DNA of 64,000 bases from positions 868,001 through 932,000 of the forward strand of contig JANKKI010000405.1 in assembly GCA_025175665.1 (NCBI GenBank), written 5' to 3'. Positions 12,154 to 23,994 of the stretch are shown one piece after another (within the stretch, counting starts at the first letter, position 1; each line of letters begins with the position of its first letter). This DNA comes from Cinchona pubescens (taxonomy: Eukaryota > Streptophyta > Magnoliopsida > Gentianales > Rubiaceae). Position numbers and translations under genes: made by a program. Below the pieces are notes generated by a model that searched no databases, was not told the origin of the DNA, and was given only the letters and a program-made list of their open reading frames with translations.

Positions 12154-13724
12154 GGATAAATCACTTAAATAGTCCTTCAATTATTTTATTAAAATTAAAA
12201 CAGTTTTCTAATTTAAATTTTAGTCTAATAAGTCCATCAATTTCAATTATTTTATTAAAATTAAAACAGTTTTCTAATTTAAATTTTAGTCTAATAAGTC
12301 CATCAATTAAATAGTTGTATTTAATTTGGTCTCTATATGGTGACTCCGCTCAAGACATTAATTTTTTTTTTTTTTTTTAAATTTTGATCGGTGTTGACTA
12401 GGGGTAAAAGCGTTAAATCATAAGACCTAATACTTTAAGTATGAAATTACAGCCTGAATAGTTCTCTAACTTTTTTATTAAAACTGAATCGGTCCCTCAA
12501 CTAAAAATGACTTTAGCCAATTTAGTCCCTCATTCAAATACTATGTTTTTAAATTTACTACTAATTTCACCAAATATATAACAAATTACACAAATATCAT
12601 AGATAAATTACCTCAAATCAGAGACAATCAAGTGTCCCACAAAAGTTTTGAGGTCAAATTAAAAATAAAATCACAAAGTTTTGGGATTAAATTAAAAATA
12701 AAATGGGAGTAAAATTGAAAAATAAAAAATTCAAAGGAACCCTAACTCTTACCCTTCTTTTCCTCCCTCATCTCCTTTCTTCTAACCACCAGCCACTGCC
12801 ATCCCCATTGTCACCCTAGCCTTAACACTACTAGCCCAGCCTTTTCCCCACCCCGGATGTCCTTTCCTAGTTCTCCTCATCCGTCACTGCTCCTTTCTTC
12901 CTCCCCCTGGATCTACATCCCCACTACCCCATATTAGACCTACCTACTCCTACCCTACCGCTCCCCAGCCTCTCCCTACCCAAACCCCTCTTTCACCCCA
13001 ATTTTTCCCCACCCCAGCCGGGATTAACTCTAAAATCCCCTTCTCTACTCTCCCAGCCCGATCTCCCTTCTCCACTCCCCAGTTCCAATCTTCTGTCTGC
13101 TTTTCCCAAACCCCGATCTTTCTTTCCCCTACCTCTCATCTTCTCGATCTCCTTCCTTGCCTCTATCTTTCCCGGTCTGTCCTTTCCCCGACTCCCTTTT
13201 TTCTCGATTTTTCCCTTCCTCGCCTCCTCTCTTCTCAATTTCCCTTCCACCATCTCCCATCTTTGTGATCTTGCAGTCCCTGACACTGATAGGATGAACT
13301 TTCAAAATAGAACCATAGACACACAGAGCGAATGGTCTAGTATGGGTAGTGTTGGTGTTGGTGGTGGTAACTGGGTAGAGTAGGGTGGGATAGAGATGGA
13401 AGGGTTCGAGGCTGCAAAGGAAGGGACTAAATTGGCAAAATTTTTAGTTGATGGACTAATTCGATTTTAATAAAAATATTGAAGGACTACTAAGGTAATG
13501 ATTTCACATTTAAAGTATCAGATCCATGTGATCTGACGCACATTTACTACCCCAACTCAACTCTGATCAAAATTAAAAAAACTAATGTTTTGAGTGAAGA
13601 TGTCATTTTGGGACCTAATTGATTACATCTATTTAGTTGAGGGACTAAATAGGCTAAAATGTAAGTTAGTGGACCATTTCAGTTTTAATGAAAATAGTTG
13701 GAGGATTATTTAAGCAATTTGTCC
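12154..13724. mobile_element. non-autonomous Mutator-like element with long inverted ends
   Basis: The left end ggataaatcacttaaatag and the reverse complement of the right end ggacaaattgcttaaataat begin inverted arms that align for about 350-390 bp, left to about 12.54 kb and right from about 13.40 kb. The arms share 'tagtccttcaa', 'attttgatc', 'aatttagtccct' and 'actttaa'. The flanks TTGTTATTT (12,145-12,153) and TTATCATTT (13,725-13,733) are a degenerate 9-bp target duplication, the length expected for Mutator. No transposase is present. The interior is C-rich and pyrimidine-rich. The 97-codon minus-strand ORF inside it is low complexity (R, K, G, E) and I do not call it a gene. Confidence 0.75.
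12178..12306. repeat. 65-bp tandem duplication inside the left arm
   Basis: The block 'attattttattaaaattaa' through 'taataagtccatcaatt' occurs twice in succession with almost no difference. The right arm has only one corresponding copy, so the duplication arose after the arms formed. Confidence 0.8.
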
Positions 13725-13934
13725 TTATCATTTTGACCCATTATTCAATTTTTTCCTAAATTACGAGCCATTTTGAAAATTTTAAAATTTCTTTTCTTCT
13801 TTATTTGTCACTGTTTTCTCTCATTTTCTCGATGCTCTCCTTCTCCGGCGGCAACACCAGCCACCACCCCTCCTTTCTCTCTCACCACTCACTTTGAGAA
13901 CACTTTGAACTCAAAATTCTGACAACGACCACCA

Positions 13935-14420
13935 AAACAACACCACCACCATCACCACCAATGGCCCTAAAGTTTAAACTCGTATCAAGAATTAAAGGTT
14001 TTGATCCAAATACTATATCGCTTCTCCACTTTTTCCACATTCCTATCGATTTATCCGATAAGTGGTTGTTGCCATTCTTGAAGAAAACAGAGATAGGCCC
14101 AACTGCTTGAGATCATAGCTTCAGTCAATCCCATTGCATAATTGATCATAGAGATTTTGAAGAGTTTAATCAAATTTTATAGATTATAAGCACTTGTCCT
14201 TTTGTGCATGGAAATTAATAGATTTATCCTATTCTTTCATCTTTACATTATCTTTTCTAATTTCATCATTTCTCTGGTTTTTACTTCAATCTGTTCAAAT
14301 ATTTGGTTCAAATACTTTGATGTTGCTTTGCGTAATCCATGAGCTAATGCTTCTCCTCATAGTTATGTATGTAAAGAAACGCGGTACGGGTTCTGAAACG
14401 CGATACATTACTTTTTAAAG
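13935..14420. repeat. repeat Y, copy 2
   Basis: Related to 10,258-10,705. It contains an ATG-initiated stretch of 47 codons from 13,961 (start MALKFKLVSRIKGF) ending at a stop near 14,104. The aligned stretch in copy 1 is frameshifted, so constraint on the peptide is not supported, and I do not recognise it. Confidence 0.6.
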
Positions 14421-14499
14421 TATGGAATATTTATAGGTAGGTTTAGTTGGTATATCGCGACATGCTACTTTTTAAAGAATTTTTCGTTGGACAAATAAA

Positions 14500-15120
14500 G
14501 GTAAAGAATGAAAACAAGATTATTTTAATTTCAAAGTGTTAAATACCATTTTGGTCATTCAAACTAAATAAAAATCTCAATATGGTATTTTTAAATTGAA
14601 AAGGTCTCGATTTCATTCTCTAAATTGAAAAATATTCTAATATAGTCCTCCAAACCAAATTCAAAGAGTCTCAATTTAGACTTCAAAACTAAAATAAATG
14701 TCCTAATGTGGCTGCATAACTGAAAGATTATGCGTTCGATCCTCCAACATTTATATGCAACTAAAGAAACTAATAGTTAAAAGAAAAAGAAAAATTCATT
14801 TGACAAACAAAGGAAAATATGGAAAACAAGATTATTTGAATTTCAAAGAGTTAAATACCATTTTGGCCGATCAAAAGAAGCAAAAGTCTCAATATTACAT
14901 TTTAAATTGAAAAGGTCTCAATTTGACCCTCCAAATTGAAAAATTATTCTAATATATTTCTCCAAATTCATAAAGTCTCAATTCGATCCTCAAAACTACA
15001 ACAAATGTTCCATGTGGCTCCAAAAATTGAAAGATTATGAAGTCGACCCTCCAAACTGAAAATCTATTCTACTTCACCCTTCAAACTGAATTTCGATAAA
15101 AAATTCCATTAACCTTTTGA
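14500..15120. repeat. repeat Z, two tandem copies
   Basis: Two successive copies (from about 14.50 and 14.81 kb) of a unit with 'ttaaataccattttgg', 'ggtctcgattt', 'caaattgaaaa' and 'actgaaagattatg'. Related units close each repeat of the Helitron array at 32.04-32.20, 33.52-33.72 and 34.93-35.27 kb. Confidence 0.65.
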
Positions 15121-15560
15121 AAATCACATAATTTTAAAATATACTTTCAATCTCAATAGTTACTTTACTGTTAGAATAAAATTTTCATACAAAATAGATA
15201 GTTCCATCTAGTATCCATTTATCAAGAATGAATTTTAGAAATTATACAAGTGTGCAAATAATTTTTTTTTTTTAGAATTAGGAATTTAGTTAAATAATAG
15301 TAGGGATATTCTTTAAACAAAAAAGTAGGATTTATCACGTATAAAACTTTTGGACTCTTAGAATAATTTTGAAATATTTTTCTATTTTTGATATAGAAAA
15401 GAAAAAAAAAAACCAAAAGAACAAAGGAAATACAAATTTTCTTAATAGCCTCAAGGCCATCTAAAATTGAATTAATAAAGACATTATCTTTCATAGACAT
15501 TGTGAATATCAAATCCAAAATTACTCTGACCAGCAGCATCAAATACAATGTTTTGGTATG
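15121..15560. repeat. repeat W, copy 1
   Basis: Aligned with 35,463-35,860 in the same orientation ('atactttcaat', 'gaattttagaaattatacaag', 'aaaaagtaggattta', 'aacaaagacatta'). Minus-strand ORFs of 108 and 137 codons overlap the two copies, but their peptides share only short stretches and the frames differ in extent. The copy here lacks the 186-bp insertion seen at 35,277-35,462 and so preserves the empty site. Confidence 0.65.
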
Positions 15561-18500
15561 TGCAAACGATGTGCATTTATAAATTTAGGTACACTGGAAC
15601 CACGCATATTAATATCGACTCCAATTGGTTCAGACTCCCCATGTGCAGTTCAATAGCAATAATTTAGCTTAAACTCGAATTTAGAATATGCTCAACTATA
15701 TTGTCAGGATTCATTAATCTCGTGTTCTTATCCTTAGAGCAGGGACACCGAATTTCATGATCATTTATATATTGTGGTTGCATGCATGCAAATTGGACAA
15801 ATTGACTTAAGCATCAATAAATTGCGGAGTATTATCTGAACGATTAGGCAAGAGTCTTTCGTACATCCAATTACAACTACGATGTATTTTCATAATCTGA
15901 TAATCAAATATTCAAACATGTTAGAATTTAACAATAAACATCATATTTGTTAGTTTTCATATTTTAGAGTAAGAGTATGGTATTTTTAGTAAATTTTTTA
16001 GCAGAGTAGCCCCTAATTTTAGACCATTCCTTTAGTTCAAAACCAATCAAAATAAACATTCATGACCCGGCGAAGGATTGACTTGACAATTTAATATTCA
16101 TAAATTTCATCCCAAATAAGCTTTACTATCACAAAAAAATGAACAAAACAAATTGGAAAAGAGTTGATTAATAATAAATAAAAAAGAATCAACAAATTTT
16201 AAACAAAATTTCAACTTATTAAAATATCAATCATGACCCGACAAGGGTTATACAAAATAATCAACTATGATCCAGCAAGGGTCATCCAAAAAATCCACAA
16301 CAATTTAATATATCACAAAGTTTATGTGAGTTTTATAACTTGTGTCACAATAGCATGATGACAAACTTACTTTGCGGCAATGCTCTTCGGTCTAGACTTG
16401 GTTATTAACCCAGAATGTGTATTAGATTTTCACCACACGGTCTAGACTTGGTTATTAACCCAGAATGTGTATTAGATTTTCACCACAATTAAATGAAAGC
16501 AAGAGGTTATATTTATCATCAAAAATTAAACTGAGGAAAATTGAATTAAATTGAGAGAAATTGAAGGAAAGATTTCAAAAAGTAGTACTTGTATTTTAAA
16601 TTAAATTCGTACATTTAAATTAGAAACACATTTAGTACATTAAATTAAATTAGTACTTGTATTTAAATTGAGTAGCAAGAAAGGAAGATGCTAGCATAAT
16701 AGCATGTGTTTCATTGACTTCGAAGTTAGTAGTGCTCATAATGGAGTTTTAAGAAGCAAAAGTAAGGCCACCAATAACCAAGCATAGGCTTAAAATTATG
16801 CAACTGAGTTAGTTGGCTTTATGAAGATTGTGAGTAAAATGGTGGATTAATTGAAACATAATCTGCAAGCCTAAGTTCATTCTAATTTAGAAATCTATAC
16901 CCCAATTTTTTGAGCATTTCTTTTCCAAGCATAATGTAAACTATATTTTCTCGGAGATATTATAAAGGTGGATTCAAATATAATCTTCAATATTTCTACT
17001 ATGTACGACAATAATCTTAATCATTTGAATTAATCCAAGACCAAAAAGAAATTAACATGCCAAACCAATCATAAAACTTGATCATTAAACAAACTGAGCT
17101 AAATTGATATATAGATAGATCAATTCAATATATACCATGGTGCCAAAAGATTCAATTCCAATCTTCTATTCTATTATTCCCTTTTGAAATAAACTAAGTA
17201 ACTAATGAATTTATATGCAAATGTTTAAAGCTTTTGTTGTGCTAATATAGGATATCACTTGTGATATATTTTTGTCGTTTGATGATCATATTTGAGTTTG
17301 AAGTAATTTGCTATTTCTTTAGTCATGTAGTATTGCATACATGACTAAATATATGTGATATATAGGCTTTTATAGTTGATGGTGATAGGAAGGACAACAT
17401 TATCTCATATCCTATACATTTTTTTAGTTTGCAACAAATCTACTACATACATTGAGCTTGATCATTTGTATTGATATAAAGTTTAAACTTCTGTTCATTT
17501 AATTCTTTCCAATGAAGATAATAAAGTATGTAATATTTATCGTGTGGGATTCTATGGTTGATCACTAGTGGAAGGCAGATTTTGAGGAAAAAGACATTTC
17601 CCAATTGTAGGTGAAATAAGTCATATACAAAACTAAGGTTGAGCAAATCTGTTTTTTGGCACTTCAAAATTTTTTGCCCCTCATTTTACATATATTCTTG
17701 ATCACTTATTGAGAAAGAAGATTACTTATATATACATATACACATACACAAAAAAAAAAGGTAAAAACAAGTGCTTCTTTAAGCATTACATTGCCATTTG
17801 GAAAAGATTTTTGATTTTTTTCTCTTTGTAAAATTGTGAAATGACCCATAAGCCCTTAATCATAACACATTACTCCAAAAAAGTAGATAACTATTTAGGG
17901 GTTTTTACGCAATTAAATTATAATTTACAATTTTTTAAACAATAAAAATATCGTATTGACATTTTAACCCTTAGAACTAAAGCTTCTGGTCTAAACAAGT
18001 TGCGAACGTTTATGGGCTAAATTGTAAAAATTAAATTGGAAGAAAAAATCCGGATAAATAATTTCACACTATATCTCTATCTCCATTCATCTGTCTCTCA
18101 TTTCTTCCATCGTAAACATTGCCTTCAAACATATCTCCCTTTCTCGCTTTAGTCATGACTCTTTTTTCCCCCATAATTTTATCGATTATTTTTTCCTTCC
18201 CCACCTTTTATTTTTTTTCTTCTAGTTCTGATTGTTTTATCCTTTTAATTGCATTGCAGGACAAAAGATGAAGATTTTTTCTACTCTAAGTTTTGTTCCA
18301 GTATGTTTAAAGAAAATAAATCTACATCTCTGCACCAAAGTTTTGAATTTTATGTTTATGTGTGAATTGTGTGACTTTCATATGTTTACTGGTAACTTAA
18401 AAAGGTTCTTTTGTTTATGGGGTTTGTGGCATCTGATTTTGTAGTTTTCATCTTTGTGATTTTATTTATGTCCATGGGCTTTGTGTTCATTCTTCATCTC

Positions 18501-19840
18501 TAGAAGAAAGAAATTAATCTACTTGATTTCTCCCTCCATTCAATTTGATTTCTAATTAGTATTTTTTTAGGGTTTGCATATTGTAATTTGTGCTTGTATC
18601 TCCCTTGTACAATACAAGACAAACTTTTTTCACAAATATTCGTCAACTTCTGCAAATATGGTCTTAATAGTTGAATAATTAATTGTTTTACTCATAAATC
18701 TTGCTAACTACTGATGGGTATTTTGAATTTTGGAATTTCAATTTTTTTATAGAACCCATGTTGGTTTCTCATTGTAGTTGTGTAGCTCTGGTGATTTCTA
18801 TATTTCTAACTTTTTTTTCTTGCAAAATTTTGAGATTATTTACTTTTAGAACTTATTTTATTCTTGGACTTCTTGGTTGTCTACTTTAGCTTTCAAACTA
18901 TTAATTGGAATTTATCTCTGTTAGTTTGCTGCTTTTCAGGTATGTCACAAATTTCATAGTATATCTCTTTCTTACCATGACTCTTCTCATAGTATGTTAG
19001 ATTTATAAGACTTTATTTTTTATTATTTTTCTATTAATTCTGCTATTCTATATTAAGCATCTAAAACATTATCTTTATTTGTACCATATTGTTTTCTTTA
19101 GAAAGTTTGAATTTTATGCTTTTGAAAACTTTTATCTTTAATGCTATTGATTGAACTATTGGATTTAACTATCGAGTCTTTATTTTGATGAAGAATTGGT
19201 GATTCTTATAATTGAGTTAGTTTAGTAGCAATTTACAGTTTGATAGTCTTATTTTTAGATTTTTACTTATACAATAATTTATTCCATATTTATACACATC
19301 ATAATGGATTGATTTCTATTGAAATTATTGTATCTTTATAAAGAAACTTATTCTGTATTCATGTAAACATAAGAGCTCTGTGATATTAAATTATGTGTCT
19401 CGGTTTTTCATTATTCCAATCTGGATAGAAATTTATTTATTTTTATTTTTTTAAGATAAAAAATCTATTATGACAGTTGTAAGTGCCGTAGTAGCTTCTT
19501 TTTATGGCAAGACTAAGTGCCCTTATAAGTTATATATCCTGGCATTTTTGGTGCTGTAACAATACATCTATCCCATCCATAATCGAAAACTAGACCAGGA
19601 TGGATTCCTTAGAGCAAAACTTAACTATATTAACAAATTCATTGAAACTACAAAATGTTCAATATCAATTATTAGAATTTTCCAAGTTAAAGTTCTAAAA
19701 ATTAACCTCATGCTATAAAAATCTTTATCCATAACTGCTAGCTGTGTGAAAACCAAATGTAAATCGACATATAAAACTTGGAGATTAGAGAATCTCACTT
19801 GAAACAATACCAACTTCGACAATCAAAAAATATACACTGG
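15561..19840. other. AT-rich DNA without a recognisable gene
   Basis: Only short ORFs with hydrophobic, low-information translations occur here. The interval includes a perfect 50-bp tandem duplication (16,388-16,487) and three loosely repeated copies of 'catgacccgacaaggg'-like sequence between 16.06 and 16.29 kb. From about 18.05 to 18.95 kb the plus strand is pyrimidine-rich and intron-like, but I could not assemble exons. Confidence 0.45.
16388..16487. repeat. perfect 50-bp tandem duplication
   Basis: Two adjacent identical copies start cggtctagacttgg and end gattttcaccaca (16,388-16,437 and 16,438-16,487). Identity over 50 bp in otherwise decayed DNA suggests a recent event or an assembly artefact. 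Confidence 0.9.
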
Positions 19841-20850
19841 GACTAAGGCAATACATATTGTCACTCGATGTTTAAGGTTCCTTTATTGCCTCCTAGGTTG
19901 AATATAGAATGGATTACACTTTAATTCTTGTGCAAGAGCAACACACAAACAGAGGTGGCTGGTATAACAAGCCTAAACACAAGGCCGCAGAGGAGGAAGA
20001 GGAGAACATAGTAACATGTACCTTAGAAGTGAGTGGTTCGATAAAAAAATCCAAGGTACAACATTTTTATGCCTGAAAGACATGTACGAGCTGCCTTGCC
20101 ATCAATAGAGGCTATACCTCTGTCACAACTGGAGTTACAACCAGCCATGCCAAACCAATCGAGTGAATGTATAGGTAACCTGGTCCTGCATTTTTTATAC
20201 CCATATATTTGGTTTTCTGCCTAAAGTCTTCTTAATCAAATTCAGCATAAACAATCATAGAAACACCTTAAACTACCAACAAATCAAAGCCAAGCTCAGT
20301 GCATACTGTATTAAGTTTATATCCACATCCCATCTAACATAATTCCAAGAAGCAAAATCTTTCAAGAACAATCCAGGAAGGGCACCACAAAGGTTTTTTA
20401 TCATCCAAATTTAGCCACATTCTTAATCTCAGTGATAATTAAATAAACAAAACTAATCATTCATCAATAGTCTAGGTATCGAGAGCACACTAAACAGAAA
20501 GGAAAAGCCACACAAACAATTCAGCATTAATTGGCCATACAAGTAAAGCTTTTGTCTTTTCTTTTACATGCTCCAATATCAGAATTGTTCCTGCTAAGAC
20601 CATGTGCTCCATTTTCATGAAAAATTGCTACATAAAGCTAAAATATTTATCACTTATTGAAACCATGAACTCTTAGCGACAAACCAACCACAATTTGACT
20701 ATTAACAATTAAGGATCAAAAACCTAGTACCAAACAATAAACCTAAGCCCCTATATACCAGTTTCACCCCCAAAAAAATATCAAACAATTTGTTTCCATA
20801 CATTTAAAAGAATCAATTTTTTTTCCTTTTCCCCTCATAATGTACACATC

Positions 20851-21136
20851 CAATGTAATGTAGAGAAAATTAACCCACTTTAGAAATAAATAAACAAATA
20901 ACCCAAAATTCTCATCTAGGTTAAGTTGGGGACAAGCCAAATCCAAATTAAAGACAAGATCAATAGAAAATACTTTGAAGTTTGTGGCTTGATCAATGTA
21001 ATGTAGAGAAAATTAACCCACTTTAGAAATAAATAAAGAAATAATCCAAAATTCTCATCTAGGTTAAGTTGGGGACAAACCAAATCCAAATTAAAGACAA
21101 GATCAATAGAAAATACCTTAAAGTTTGTGGCTTGGT
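20851..21136. repeat. 143-bp tandem duplication
   Basis: Copies at 20,851-20,993 and 20,994-21,136 start caatgtaatgtagagaaaat and end gtttgtggcttg. They differ at only a few bases. Confidence 0.85.
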
Positions 21137-21529
21137 GACGCTGTGATGGCTTGATGTGCTGATAGAGGCTTCTCCGAATTTCATTGCAAATTGAAGGGAA
21201 TGGGTAGAAGGAAAAGTGGGGAAAGCGCGAACAGAAGGGAACAACACAAATAGAAAGGGGATCCGCGAGGCACCTCTATGAAGAAAAAGTGAAGAAGAGA
21301 GAAGGAGGGAGAGGAGAAGAGAGAGTAGCAAACGGCGGGGGATTGATCAAGGTGAGGAAGGGAATCGAGGTTTTGTGTTTATCTGCATCGAGAAGCGCAA
21401 AGTTGGGGTGGGAAAATCTACTTAGGCAAAATAAAATAGGTTGTGTGTGTTTATTTTTACAATTTTTGAATTGTTTAATAAAAAGAAAAAATTAGAATTA
21501 TTTGATGCTGATATGTCAATTTTTTTTAA

Positions 21530-21795
21530 GACATAGTAGCAACAGATTTTTCGGTTGCTATTAATCCGCGAACAAAATCAAGGCAATGATTTTTTCATAG
21601 ATTGAATATTTATTAGAAACATGTTTTAAATATTCTTGTTTTTTTAAAAAAAAAAATTGCAATGGAAATTTAGTTGTAATTGTTTTGAAAATATTTTTTA
21701 TTTTTTTATAAAATCTGTTGCTATTTCCATTGCAAATTGTAACAAATTTTTTTTGTTGCTAATTTCTATTGCTAATAGGCATTTTTCTAGTAGTG
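21530..21795. mobile_element. right end of a CACTA-type transposon
   Basis: Read from the right, the sequence starts CACTACTAGAAAAATGCC (reverse complement of 21,778-21,795). This is the terminal sequence of plant CACTA (En/Spm) elements, and it is followed by subterminal repeats of the type 'tagcaa', 'gcaaca' and 'attgcaatgg'. I found no matching left end in the window, so the element's extent is unknown. It may include part of the 17-21.5 kb region. Confidence 0.65.
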
Positions 21796-22069
21796 AAGCT
21801 TATCCTATCACATTTTATAAATTAATTGATCATCAAGACAAACCAGTCCCTAGGACTTGAAATGTCATTAATCTAAAAAAGTATTACTTAGGAAATTGAG
21901 TAGTAGAATGCAGAGAATACAAATGTTTTGTATGCTTCCCAAGATATATACCTCCCAAAATATATAATGCTACTTCTTTACGCAAAATGTTTTGCAAACA
22001 AAATAGTTGCAAAGCTAGGCTGTACACATTATTCCCGTTCTTCTTTAACCTGATCATTAGGGACACGGA

Positions 22070-23860
22070 GCAGCAGGGGAGCCAACATGTTTTCCAAAGT
22101 ACGAGGCTTTACAAAAAGGTCTCCTGGTTTATTCGGTGAAACTTCCGTGATGGAGGACTCATAATCCAAAAAAGAATTAGGATCCAATGGAAGGTTTGAG
22201 GAATGGTTGCTGAATCTGCGCTATAGCCTTGTTAAATAGCAATCCATCAGCATGCCAGCAAAAAGATTCTAAGTCCTTTTTCATAGCTTGAGAGCTAAGA
22301 AATTAGTTAACCCCTTTTAGGAGAAGCTTGGGCTCAGTAAGACTAGTTTCACTATGCTTGGAACTAGACTCATTGTTAGCTCGCTATCTTTTTAAGGGTC
22401 TCTTTGTGTTCCTCCAACTCATGCTTAGCTTTCGTGGCTTCAGTAGTTTGGATGCTAATCTACTTTGTTAGATGACCTACTTCATTGTCATACTTCTCTT
22501 GAAGCATGGCTAAAACTGTCTCCCTCTCAAATAAAGTCCTGGAAATGCTCTTCACCGCTAATTTCTCCTTATTTAAATCGCTTTGTAGGTCATCTATCTG
22601 AAAGCCCCTAGACAAGAGACGCTTCTCAATGCTGGTAGAACACTTGTTCACCTGCATAAACAAAAGGGAATTATGAGGAAGTCCACGGCCAGATTTGAAA
22701 CGTTGCTCCTTTAGACTTACTTTGTTGAAAGCATTGTTTAGTTGCTCGACTATCTATTGATCACTCAATCTCTTGAAAACTTTATAATTGTGGGAAGGCA
22801 CTGGGGATTTCAACCATTCAGTTGATTTCCCATAAGACTTTAACCTTTCGACAGCTTCCTTACTGTGGGGAAAATCTAAGCTAGAACTCAAGAGAGGACT
22901 CTTGGAACTCTCAGCTGCTTTCTCTTCTAAGGGAGATGGAGGAGAGAAGAAATGGTCCACGATCTGAACTCTAGACTTCTTGGAAAGGGAAATCTCTTAG
23001 ACTTCCATGGCCTAAGTTATTTTCCTACCCTTAGGAGACATAAGTTCAGATCCCTTAGAGGGCATACTCTCAGGAGGATCCATTTGAAGAGGAACTGCGT
23101 TGGTCATTTCTGAAGGCCTAGCCGGGGAAGCCTCACACGTTCCTTCCCCTTTACAAAATCCATCACCTTTTAGCAATAGAAACCTAGTTGTGATCGGTGA
23201 TAGCAATAGACAAAATCATACACGGGGTTATAATCCCGGGGGAGCCTTTTGGTAGAAGATCCCAGTGCTAAGTTAGCCCAAATTAGCAAGCCCTGTTCCA
23301 TCTTTACATGACTACCAAAAAAGTCAAACATGGTGCCAGACTTCTTAATATCATAAATAAAACCCTTCATACCTTGGGGGGCTGTATTTAGAATCTCGAG
23401 GAATGAACTTGACCTCTAGGCTGTCTTAATCTCTGACATGTCATTCCACTGAGCAAAAAATAAAATAAAATTGAGTCTTCAACTCTTTCATCGAAGAGGA
23501 TGGTTGGGTGATGGCACATCCTCTTTTTGGCGAGATTGGAAGTGGAATGCGCCGAAGCCTTTAACACTAATAGTCAGCTTGTAAGAAGCCCTGAATCTAT
23601 TAACTGTGGGTTCTTTGTTCAGATGCTTCAAGAGTATGCAATAGCAGACCACAAAACTAATAGTATTTGGGACCAACTGAGATATGTTGATCCCTAAATG
23701 AAGGCATAATAGAATAAAAAAAGAACCATTGAATGGGCAACCAAAGACCAAATCTCAATTGATCTTCGAAGATAGTGACAAATCCTTTTGATGGAACATT
23801 TGCCTCTCTGCCTTCAGTGGCAGCTTGGATAACAACCTCAGAAGGCAGAGAGGCAAATGT
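22070..23860 (-). pseudogene. extra (non gag-pol) ORF of a Tat-type gypsy element, broken
   Basis: Minus-strand pieces in shifting frames give an ordered protein. First comes a segment EGREANVPSKGFVTIFEDQL, followed by FGLWLP and NISQLVPNT, then a hydrophobic stretch and an FG-FHFQSR motif. This order matches the putative gypsy-type transposon domain (PF04195 family) carried by Tat/Ogre relatives, and it parallels the copy at 45.2-45.7 kb. A Ser/Pro-rich linker follows (DHFFSPPSPLEEKAAE), then a coiled-coil-like segment rich in E, K and L (QSDLNKEKLAVKS). At least five frames are needed and stops interrupt it, so it is dead. Its function in these elements is not established. I found no Tat pol next to it. 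Confidence 0.6.
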
Positions 23861-23889
23861 TCCATCAAAAGGCAGAGAGGCAAATGTTC
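23784..23889. repeat. perfect 32-bp inverted duplication plus a direct copy
   Basis: Arms 23,784-23,815 and 23,841-23,872 are exact reverse complements (left arm starts CCTTTTGATGGAACATTTGC). A third, direct copy of the second arm's first part follows at 23,871-23,889. The left arm is original sequence of the broken Tat-type ORF (it encodes TEGREANVPSKG on the minus strand), so the second arm is a later, inverted copy. Confidence 0.9.
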
Positions 23890-23994
23890 AAAGAAAAATT
23901 ATGAGAGCCATGGAAAATCAAAGGCAAAAACTAACCATTGAAAAGACGTGGTCGGGTAACTCTCCTCAATCATTATAACTCTTGAAACTTGAAA

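Noticed and set aside
12993..13286. 97-codon minus-strand ORF rich in R, K, G and E
   Set aside because: It is the low-complexity reverse of a pyrimidine-rich stretch inside a Mutator-like element and has no domain.
13961..14107. 47-codon frame starting MALKFKLVSRIKGF as a first exon of a host gene
   Set aside because: The second copy of the repeat is frameshifted at the same place and no downstream exon is visible. I do not recognise the peptide.
15222..15548. Minus-strand ORFs in repeat W (also 35,639-36,052) as a conserved small protein
   Set aside because: Only a short stretch around NVF-NS-L-GLE is similar. The frames start and end differently and most shared changes alter amino acids.
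18050..18960. Host gene with introns
   Set aside because: The stretch looks intron-like and pyrimidine-rich, but no pair of exons with family similarity could be assembled on either strand.
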